Below the pieces are notes generated by a model, which was given only the letters and a program-made list of their open reading frames with translations, was not told the origin of the DNA and did no database searches. Shown here in pieces: positions 1 to 5,838 of a stretch of 6,286 nt of DNA. A program made the translations under genes and the position numbers. The stretch comes from Desulfobacterales bacterium (lineage in GTDB: Bacteria; Desulfobacterota; Desulfobacteria; Desulfobacterales; Desulfobacteraceae): positions 1-6,286 of the forward strand of contig JAKSBB010001183.1 in the NCBI GenBank assembly GCA_022361315.1, written 5' to 3'. Each line of letters begins with the position of its first letter. Positions within the stretch are counted from its first letter, which is position 1.

Positions 1-1439
1 ACATCTATCAGTAAAGATGCGATCCGGTCGTCAAGCCGCTGCTCCAGAAGATGGCGGACAAATTTTTTCTTGGTATTCGGAAGGTTGACCACCATTTTTT
101 CGGCCCTGGCAATCTCCCTGTTGTGCTCAACAAGGTAATCCAGAAGATCGGTGCGGGTAATCACCCCGAGAATCCGGCCGTCTTCCATCACCGGAACAAT
201 CCGCTGTTTGTCCTCGATTATTTTTTCTTCAATTTCCGTGAGGTCGGCATCCGGAGCCACCGTGACGGCCTCGGAATTGATGTACTCGACCACCGGTTGC
301 TTCCCCAGCTTGTGAAACTGGAGTTTTTCAACCACCTGTCTGGTGATATACCCTTCATAGTTACCCGTATCCCCATCAATGGCAAGCAATGCGTTGATGT
401 TATACCGGGTCATTAAGCGGGCGGCATCTTCGCAGGACCGATCGGCATCAACGGTTATGGCAGGAGAAGACATGAGTTTTTTCGTTACCTGGATACTTGT
501 CAGCTGTTGTTTCAGTAACTCCAGAAGACGCAGTTCCACCTGGGGAAGTGTCTGATTTTCCACTTTGGCAGAAGCGGCGTAGCTGTGGCCGCCGCCACCG
601 AACTCCGTCAGCAGTTTCCCCACATCCACTTCAGGAATCCGATTCCTTGCAATGATATTTATTTTGGTACCCATGAGTACCACAGTAAAAAAGACATCCA
701 GGTTCTCCATCCGGACAATCTTCTGTACGATGGACGCCAGATCAGTGATATAGGACTGGGAAGAGATCATAGACAGGTGTACAGCAATACCGTTTATATG
801 ATGGACAGCCATTTCGTTCAGCAGTTCATTCAGCCATGTCACCTGCTCGGTTTTCATCTCCTTGACCACAAGGCTGGCGATGGTATTAAGACTGGCCCCG
901 CAAGACACCAGGTATCCTGCCTGGATAAAATCTGCCGGCGTGGTGGACGTATAGGTAAAATTACCGGTATCCTCATATATCCCCAATGCCATCACGGTGG
1001 CCTCTTCAGGGGTCACCTCGATCTTTTTTTCCCTCAGCAGTTCGCAAAGTATGGTTGTGGTTGCCCCATAGGGTTTTGACACATCGGTGGTCCCCCGAAT
1101 TTCACCGGGCATGGGGGGGTGATGATCGTAAATATCAATGATAAGATCGCTCTGTTTGAGCAATTCGGCCACCCCTGTCAGTCTTCCCTTCTGGCGGGTA
1201 TCCACAATCACCAGCCGGCTGGTTTCGGAATAATCAATGGCTGCGGGATCCGCCATATTGAAGAGGTAACTCATGGAATGGATAAAGAAATCCCGCAAGT
1301 TTTTCTCCTGGGAGCCGGGAAATATGATAACGGCACCGGGATAGAGCTTTTGCGCAGCCAGCATAGACCCAATGGCATCAAAATCCGCATTCACGTGACT
1401 GGTGATGATTGTTTGCGCTGTAATCTTTTTTTTGCCCAA
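1..1439 (-). CDS. DHH/DHHA1-tandem CBS protein, N-terminal part of probable tRNA nucleotidyltransferase (partial, runs off left edge)
   Basis: The minus-strand frame is open from a TTG at 1437-1439 to base 1, giving 479 complete codons with no stop. An in-frame TAA lies 11 codons upstream with no ATG or GTG between, and AGGAG sits 7 bases before the TTG, so this start is well supported. Residues 10-290 form a DHH phosphoesterase module: motif I SHVNADFDAIGS (14-25), motif II VDTR (Asp80), motif III DHH (105-107), motif IV GIYEDTGNF (Asp157), and the DHHA1 signature GGGGH (281-285). Two CBS domains follow (about 316-375 and 381-438), then a basic linker ending in RLDDRIASLLID. In known proteins of this architecture that linker leads into a poly(A) polymerase/CCA-adding head domain. 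The likely role is therefore cytoplasmic tRNA 3'-end synthesis or repair (CCA or A addition), with CBS domains as possible adenylate sensors and DHH as a possible 3' nuclease. The catalytic domain is not visible, so CCA-adding, A-adding or a stand-alone DHH-CBS protein cannot be separated. Confidence 0.87.
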   Translation of the reverse strand, partial: MGKKKITAQTIITSHVNADFDAIGSMLAAQKLYPGAVIIFPGSQEKNLRDFFIHSMSYLFNMADPAAIDYSETSRLVIVDTRQKGRLTGVAELLKQSDLIIDIYDHHPPMPGEIRGTTDVSKPYGATTTILCELLREKKIEVTPEEATVMALGIYEDTGNFTYTSTTPADFIQAGYLVSCGASLNTIASLVVKEMKTEQVTWLNELLNEMAVHHINGIAVHLSMISSQSYITDLASIVQKIVRMENLDVFFTVVLMGTKINIIARNRIPEVDVGKLLTEFGGGGHSYAASAKVENQTLPQVELRLLELLKQQLTSIQVTKKLMSSPAITVDADRSCEDAARLMTRYNINALLAIDGDTGNYEGYITRQVVEKLQFHKLGKQPVVEYINSEAVTVAPDADLTEIEEKIIEDKQRIVPVMEDGRILGVITRTDLLDYLVEHNREIARAEKMVVNLPNTKKKFVRHLLEQRLDDRIASLLID

Positions 1440-1446
1440 CGATTGA

Positions 1447-1451
1447 CTCCT
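1447..1451 (-). promoter_or_regulatory. Ribosome binding site deciding the TTG start of the DHH-CBS gene
   Basis: The minus strand reads AGGAG here, followed by a 7-base spacer and then TTG at 1439. This near-consensus Shine-Dalgarno is what justifies a non-ATG start for the minus-strand gene. The first in-frame ATG codes for residue 26 and would delete DHH motif I, so starting later is implausible. Confidence 0.75.
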
Positions 1452-1471
1452 GTTGAAAAGGTGGTTCGCAA

Positions 1472-1500
1472 TTTATATACTAAAGAGGTCCAATTTACAA
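1472..1500 (-). promoter_or_regulatory. Candidate sigma-70-type promoter for the minus-strand DHH-CBS gene
   Basis: On the minus strand TTGTAA (1500-1495, 4 of 6 to the -35 consensus) is followed after exactly 17 bases by TATAAA (1477-1472, 5 of 6 to the -10 consensus). Transcription would begin near 1465, leaving a leader of about 25 bases that contains the ribosome binding site. The -35 box lies inside a perfect CAATTT-AC-AAATTG inverted repeat (1491-1504), which could be an operator. This is a prediction from consensus matching in an AT-rich stretch only. Confidence 0.45.
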
Positions 1501-1504
1501 ATTG
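1491..1504. repeat. Perfect 6-bp inverted repeat in the divergent intergenic region
   Basis: CAATTT and AAATTG are separated by AC, forming a perfect 14-base palindrome-like site. It overlaps the putative -35 box of the minus-strand promoter. Further copies of the same hexamer occur at 1469-1474 (CAATTT, 22 bases away in direct orientation) and 1554-1559 (AAATTG). A regulator-binding function is possible but unproven, because AT-rich hexamers recur readily by chance. Confidence 0.3.
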
Positions 1505-1629
1505 TCAGGCACCGGCCCCACATGAGGTTCCTGGCGAAAGCCTTATGGAATAAAAATTGCAAATCTCAAACAACCTGAAATCCGGATGAGTGTCGGTGTG
1601 TACTACGAATAAAACGTCCATATAACGCT

Positions 1630-1634
1630 AAGGA
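1630..1634 (+). promoter_or_regulatory. Ribosome binding site of pilC
   Basis: AAGGA lies 6 bases upstream of the ATG at 1641, within TAAGGAAAAACC. It supports that ATG as the start. TATAAC at 1621-1626 resembles a -10 box, but it sits too close to the start codon and has no -35 partner, so no pilC promoter is called. Confidence 0.65.
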
Positions 1635-1640
1635 AAAACC

Positions 1641-2852
1641 ATGGCAGATATTTATTTGTGGAAGGGAAAGAATCCAAAGGGAAAAAAAATCAAGGGTGAG
1701 ATGGAGGCTGAGAGCAAAGAGCAGGTCCAGCTCAGCCTTGAGCGCAGGAAAATAAATGTCACCAGCGTCAAAAAGAAGCCCAAGGATCTGCTGGAGAATA
1801 TCGAATTTTTCCAACCTAAAGTCACTGAAAAAGACGTCATCATTTTTTCCAGACAGTTCTCAACCATGATTGATGCAGGTCTGCCGCTGCTACAATGCCT
1901 GGACATACTTCAATCTCAGCAGGAGAATCCCACCTTCAAGAAGCAATTGAAGAAAATAAAGGAAGCCGTAGAGTCCGGCGAGACCTTTGCAGATGCCTTG
2001 AAACGGTATCCAAAAGTTTTCAATGAACTATTTATAAATATGATTGCCGCCGGGGAAGCGGGGGGTATCCTTGATGTGATTCTCCAAAGATTGTCCGCAT
2101 ACATGGAAAAGATGGCAAAACTGAAAAAGCAGGTAAAAGGGGCCATGACCTATCCGGCCATCACCATTGTTGTGGCCATCATCGTTGTAACCATTATCCT
2201 GGTGTTTGTTATCCCGGTTTTTGAAGACATGTTTGCAAGTATGGGCTCCGCTTTACCAGGCCCGACGATGATGGTTGTGGCATTGAGTGACTTTGTGATC
2301 GGTAATTTCATCTATATATTCGGCGGACTATTCGGTGTTATTTTCTTGCTCCGCAGGATTTATAAAACAGCCAAAGGCAGGATCATGATGGATGATTTGT
2401 TTTTGCGCCTGCCGGTGGTGGGAATCCTGATCAGGAAAGTCGCAGTTGCAAAATTTACCCGCACCACTTCCACTATGATTTCCAGTGGTGTTTCCATACT
2501 TGAAGCCCTAGACATCGTGGGGAAAACCTCAGGCAATAAGATCGTTGAATTTGCCATTCAGGATGTAAAAGTCGGCATTGCCGAAGGACGATCCATGGCA
2601 GATCCACTACTTGAAAGCGGTGTATTTCCATCCATGGTCTGTTCAATGATCGCTGTTGGGGAATCCACGGGTGCTTTGGACACGATGATGGAGAAAATTG
2701 CCGATTTTTACGATGACGAGGTGGACCAGGCAGTAAAAAATCTGACGGATATGATTGAACCTTTCATGCTTGTTTTTCTTGGCGTGGTTGTCGGTGGCCT
2801 TGTGATCGCCATGTATCTTCCAATTTTTTCCATGGCCGGTTCAATTGGATAA
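1641..2852 (+). CDS. pilC: Type IV pilus assembly inner-membrane platform protein PilC (T2SS F family)
   Basis: A 403-residue protein of the PilC/GspF family, the polytopic inner-membrane platform on which the PilB and PilT ATPases act to extend and retract type IV pili. The N-terminal cytoplasmic stretch (1-60) has the usual opening (MADIYLWKGKNPKGK) and is rich in Lys/Glu. Two homologous T2SSF domains follow, about 67-190 and 270-392. The first holds FSRQFSTMIDAGLPLLQCLDIL and GEAGG (138-142); the second holds the matching FTRTTSTMISSGVSILEALDIV and GESTG (340-344). Hydrophobic helices lie near 172-194, 218-238 and 373-394, as expected for three membrane passes. Length is normal for the family (about 400). 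The AAGGA ribosome binding site supports the start. It opens the plus-strand run and overlaps the next gene, a PilS-like kinase, by 8 bases. No pilB or pilT lies immediately upstream; the neighbour there is divergent. A type II secretion GspF is the alternative, but the adjacent PilS-like gene favours pili. Confidence 0.92.
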   Translation: MADIYLWKGKNPKGKKIKGEMEAESKEQVQLSLERRKINVTSVKKKPKDLLENIEFFQPKVTEKDVIIFSRQFSTMIDAGLPLLQCLDILQSQQENPTFKKQLKKIKEAVESGETFADALKRYPKVFNELFINMIAAGEAGGILDVILQRLSAYMEKMAKLKKQVKGAMTYPAITIVVAIIVVTIILVFVIPVFEDMFASMGSALPGPTMMVVALSDFVIGNFIYIFGGLFGVIFLLRRIYKTAKGRIMMDDLFLRLPVVGILIRKVAVAKFTRTTSTMISSGVSILEALDIVGKTSGNKIVEFAIQDVKVGIAEGRSMADPLLESGVFPSMVCSMIAVGESTGALDTMMEKIADFYDDEVDQAVKNLTDMIEPFMLVFLGVVVGGLVIAMYLPIFSMAGSIG

Positions 2853-4182
2853 GACGGTTGAAACCCAATCTTTAAATGATAGAGATGCGCTGACTGAGCA
2901 GATCAGATGGCTGATCCTCGCCAGGGCAGTTTTTGCCATTGTTCTGATTTTCTCGACCCTCTTCTTTGCCAACAATGAGGCCGGGTCAAGTTTGGACCAG
3001 CCTTTTTTGTCTCTGTATAAAATGGCTGCTGCGGTTTTATTGATGTCATTGGTCTATCTTATCTGGCTGAACCGGAAAACACACCTGGTATTACTGGCCT
3101 ATGTACAGACAGCGGCGGATACTGTTCTTGTCACATTGATTATATACGTCACCGGTGGCTTTGAAAGCATTTTCACCTTTCTTTACCTGCTGGTGATTAT
3201 CTATACCGCCATGTTGCTTCTCCAGCAAGGCAGCTTTGTGGCAGCGACCCTCTCAAGTATTCAATACGGTCTGTTGATCGAATTTCAGTATTTTAAAATC
3301 ATTGCACCCTTTACCCAGAGTCCGCCACTCTCCCAGAGTGCTGATGAGGCAGAGATCCTTTACCGGATCGTTATCACCATCGCCGCTTGTTTTGCCGTCG
3401 CTGCGCTGAGCGGCATCCTGGCCTTTCAGTTAAAAGCAGCCCGGCAGGAACTCAAAATCACTCAGGAACACCTGAAGCGGGTGGAAAAGATGGCTGCCGT
3501 TGATGAGATCATTTCCGGTATTGCCCATGAGATTAAAAATCCTCTGGCATCACTTTCCGGTTCGATCCAGATGCTCAGGGACGACCGTGACGGCGGCCAC
3601 CAGGAAAAGCTAATGGAAATCATTCTCCGTGAAACAGACCGGCTCAAGCAGATCGTCAATGATATCCGCCTGATATCACGCCCCAGAAAAACCAATGCCA
3701 AACTGCTGGATATGGCTGCAGCCATAGATGATGTAATCACCCTGTTTATGAATACACCGGAGTGGAAATCCAGAATACAATTGTCCACACGCATTGAAAA
3801 ACAACTATCGGTAACCATGGACCCCGTACACATGCAGCAGATACTCTGGAACCTGGTTAAAAATGCAGCGGAATCCATTGAAGGCACCGGCAGGATTATC
3901 ATCACCCTGGATGCCCCCAGAAACAAACGCGTATATCTAACCATCCGGGACACCGGTCTGGGCATCCCCAAAGAAAGGGCTCCCCACATCTTCGATCCGT
4001 TTTACACCACCAAACCCGACGGCACAGGTTTAGGTCTGCCGATCATTCACAGAATCATCGACACCTACGACGGAATGATCGACTTTGAGAGCGTTCCGGG
4101 CAAAGGCACCATATTTACGCTGATTTTCAGCAATCCATACTCCCGCGCCCTCCCCAGTGACTCGCCGGGAACAACTGCTTGA
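2845..4182 (+). CDS. pilS: PilS-like membrane sensor histidine kinase (NtrB family)
   Basis: A 445-residue sensor kinase. Six hydrophobic segments (about 21-41, 57-75, 81-101, 107-127, 130-150 and 171-195) form a PilS-type membrane sensor with no sizeable periplasmic domain. After a short helical linker (196-217) comes the HisKA domain with phospho-acceptor His228 in GIAHEIKNPLASL. An HATPase_c domain follows: N-box NLVKNA (336-341), G1 DTGLGIP (369-375), F-box FDPFYTTK (383-390), G2 GTGLGLP (393-399). All catalytic motifs are intact. HEIKNPL and the FYTTK F-box are typical of NtrB/PilS kinases that drive sigma-54 response regulators. The start is TTG, inside the last codons of pilC; an in-frame stop at 2803-2805 limits upstream extension, and the next in-frame ATG (residue 60) would remove the first helix. 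No good Shine-Dalgarno is seen, so translation is probably coupled to pilC. I see no PAS domain between membrane and kinase parts, unlike Pseudomonas PilS. No cognate response regulator follows; lysS does. The kinase call is secure; the PilS role rests on topology and the pilC overlap. Confidence 0.87.
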   Translation: MDKTVETQSLNDRDALTEQIRWLILARAVFAIVLIFSTLFFANNEAGSSLDQPFLSLYKMAAAVLLMSLVYLIWLNRKTHLVLLAYVQTAADTVLVTLIIYVTGGFESIFTFLYLLVIIYTAMLLLQQGSFVAATLSSIQYGLLIEFQYFKIIAPFTQSPPLSQSADEAEILYRIVITIAACFAVAALSGILAFQLKAARQELKITQEHLKRVEKMAAVDEIISGIAHEIKNPLASLSGSIQMLRDDRDGGHQEKLMEIILRETDRLKQIVNDIRLISRPRKTNAKLLDMAAAIDDVITLFMNTPEWKSRIQLSTRIEKQLSVTMDPVHMQQILWNLVKNAAESIEGTGRIIITLDAPRNKRVYLTIRDTGLGIPKERAPHIFDPFYTTKPDGTGLGLPIIHRIIDTYDGMIDFESVPGKGTIFTLIFSNPYSRALPSDSPGTTA

Positions 4183-4208
4183 CATTCCCCCCCAAAAAAG
4201 GATATTTT
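4179..4208 (+). promoter_or_regulatory. Candidate promoter for lysS with perfect -35 box
   Basis: TTGACA (4179-4184) is a perfect sigma-70 -35 hexamer and overlaps the TGA stop of the kinase gene. After an 18-base spacer comes TATTTT (4203-4208, 4 of 6 to the -10 consensus). The spacer consists largely of seven C (4187-4193) followed by six A (4194-4199). Transcription would begin near 4215 and give lysS a leader of about 130 bases. This is the best promoter candidate in the gap, but it is predicted from consensus only. Confidence 0.45.
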
Positions 4209-4220
4209 ACTGTGTTTTAA

Positions 4221-4240
4221 TGCCTGACAAGAGTTTGGCA
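4221..4240 (+). other. Short imperfect hairpin in the pilS-lysS intergenic region
   Basis: TGCCTGAC and GTTTGGCA can pair around an AAGA loop: four Watson-Crick pairs, one T-T mismatch, a G-U, then two more pairs. No U-tract follows on either strand, so it is not a canonical intrinsic terminator. If the upstream candidate promoter is real, the hairpin would sit within the first bases of the lysS leader, where it could affect transcript stability. The rest of 4183-4347 shows no T-box or lysine-riboswitch signature that I can recognise. Confidence 0.3.
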
Positions 4241-4347
4241 GCAAAAGGATTCCGGCTCTCGAAGGTACAATGGAACGAATCGTTTAAAAATATAAGAGAC
4301 TAATCCGCTTTAAGATAATACCAGACAATAAATGAAAGTAATGTCCC

Positions 4348-5826
4348 ATGGATAAAACAAGCAAGTTGCTCAAACTACGCAAGGAAAAGATCAACGAACT
4401 CAAGGACGGCGGCGTTCAACTTTACCCAAACGACTTCATCCCCACATGCACTGTGCCTGAAGTAAAAGCTGTTATCGAAAATGAAACCGATACCTTGGGG
4501 GAAGAGGGCAGGAAGTTCAATCTGGCCGGCCGAATGATGGCTGTCAATAAAATGGGTAAATCTTCCTTTGTCCGTTTCCAGGACAGCGGCGAGCAAATGC
4601 AGGTCTATATCCAGAAAAACAAAGTGGGAGACGACACTTACGCTCTGTTTAAAAAGCTTGATATTGGTGATTTCATCGGCGTTTCCGGCCCCCTGTTTCA
4701 GACCCGGACCGGAGAGTGGACCGTTCTGGCGGATGACTTCAGGCTCTTGTCCAAATCCGTAAGGCCGCTGCCCGAAAAATTTCATGGGATCAAAGACCCT
4801 GAAAAGAGGTATCGCCAGCGCTATCTTGATCTCATCATGAATGAGAAGGCCAGGGAGATCTTCACCAAAAGAAGCGCCATCGTGTCTGCCATGCGCCGTT
4901 TTTTCGAGGAAAAGGGATTCATGGAAGTTGAAACACCAATGATGCAACCCCTTCCCGGCGGTGCGGAAGCCACACCTTTCAAAACCTGGCACAATGCCCT
5001 GGGCATGGAGCTCTTCCTTCGTATCGCCCCTGAGCTTTATTTAAAACGCCTGGTGGTCGGAGGATTTGAAAAGGTTTTTGAAATCAACCGTAACTTTAGA
5101 AACGAAGGGGTCTCCACACGCCATAACCCGGAGTTTACCATGGTCGAATTCTACCAGGCCTACGCCACCTATGAAGATCTGATGGATTTGACGGAAATCA
5201 TGTTCGAGCAGATTGTCCGGCAGGTGACCGGCAATACCAGTCTTGAATACCAGGGGGAAACCATTGATTTTTCCAGGGGATGGCAGCGAATCCCCATGGT
5301 GGAATCATTGTCCACCATCGGCGGCATCGACCCGGAGATTGTAAACGATACCCAGGCGCTTCTGGATCATGCAGAAAAAAATAATATACACATTACCAAA
5401 AAAGACAGACACGGAAAGGTTCTGACCAAACTGTTTGATGCCCTGGTGGAACCCAAGCTGATTCAACCGACATTTATCACCGGATATCCCGTTGAGGTCT
5501 CCCCGCTGTCACGGAAAAGCGATACTGACCCGGAACTCACCGATCGGTTCGAACTTTTCATTGCCGGCCGGGAAATTGCCAACGGCTTTTCCGAGATCAA
5601 CGATCCTGAAGATCAGCATAACCGGTTCCTCATGCAGGTCCGCCAGAGGGACGAGGGCAATGACGAAGCCCACATCATGGATTCGGACTATGTGGAAACC
5701 CTTGAATACGGTATGCCGCCCACAGCAGGTGAAGGCATCGGTATTGACCGCCTGGTCATGCTGCTGACTGATTCACCTTCCATACGAGAAGTTATTCTTT
5801 TCCCCCATATGAAAAAGAACGCTTAA
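4348..5826 (+). CDS. lysS: Lysyl-tRNA synthetase, class II (LysRS)
   Basis: A 492-residue cytoplasmic enzyme that activates lysine with ATP and charges tRNA-Lys; length is close to the bacterial norm of about 490-505. The N-terminal helix (LLKLRKEKINELKDGG, 7-22) leads into an OB-fold anticodon-binding domain at about 57-140 (LAGRMMAVNKMGKSSFVRFQD). The catalytic core carries all three class II motifs: motif 1 around GFMEVETPMM (190-199), motif 2 with FRNEG (250-254) followed by TRHNPEFTMVEFY, and motif 3 GIGIDRLVMLL (463-473). The lysine-pocket segment REIANGFSEINDP (408-420) separates it from AspRS and AsnRS. The ATG at 4348 is the only start that fits; ATGs at 4332 and 4341 are in another frame. 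The Shine-Dalgarno is weak (GAAAG, 4334-4338, 9 bases before the ATG). It lies 165 bases after pilS and 12 bases before a Lol permease, with which it is probably co-transcribed. No truncation or missing catalytic motif is seen. Confidence 0.97.
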   Translation: MDKTSKLLKLRKEKINELKDGGVQLYPNDFIPTCTVPEVKAVIENETDTLGEEGRKFNLAGRMMAVNKMGKSSFVRFQDSGEQMQVYIQKNKVGDDTYALFKKLDIGDFIGVSGPLFQTRTGEWTVLADDFRLLSKSVRPLPEKFHGIKDPEKRYRQRYLDLIMNEKAREIFTKRSAIVSAMRRFFEEKGFMEVETPMMQPLPGGAEATPFKTWHNALGMELFLRIAPELYLKRLVVGGFEKVFEINRNFRNEGVSTRHNPEFTMVEFYQAYATYEDLMDLTEIMFEQIVRQVTGNTSLEYQGETIDFSRGWQRIPMVESLSTIGGIDPEIVNDTQALLDHAEKNNIHITKKDRHGKVLTKLFDALVEPKLIQPTFITGYPVEVSPLSRKSDTDPELTDRFELFIAGREIANGFSEINDPEDQHNRFLMQVRQRDEGNDEAHIMDSDYVETLEYGMPPTAGEGIGIDRLVMLLTDSPSIREVILFPHMKKNA

Positions 5827-5838
5827 CGGCCCGGCCTG

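Noticed and set aside
1533..1546. Sigma-54 (-24/-12) promoter at TGGCGAAAGCC before pilC
   Set aside because: The required GC dinucleotide at the correct spacing after GG is absent (AT is found).
51..1553. Three plus-strand open frames (51-416, 585-1079, 1119-1553)
   Set aside because: They lie mostly opposite the uninterrupted minus-strand DHH-CBS frame, which has clear family motifs; their translations resemble no family and look like antisense shadows.
1621..1626. TATAAC as a -10 box for pilC
   Set aside because: No -35 hexamer at 16-18 bases upstream, and transcription would start at or just beyond the ribosome binding site.
3462..3989. 175-codon minus-strand open frame inside the kinase gene
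   Set aside because: It is antisense to the conserved HisKA/HATPase region and its composition (Ser/Arg/Met-rich) reflects the opposite strand, with no recognisable domain.
4221..4240. Intrinsic terminator after pilS
   Set aside because: The hairpin has a mismatch and G-U pair and no U-run follows on either strand.
4183..4347. T-box or lysine riboswitch upstream of lysS
   Set aside because: No T-box core resembling AGGGTGGNACCGCG, no downstream terminator hairpin, and the gap is too short for a typical lysine riboswitch plus expression platform.
4375..4992. 205-codon minus-strand open frame inside lysS
   Set aside because: Antisense to well-conserved lysS sequence, with no ribosome binding site or family resemblance that I can see.
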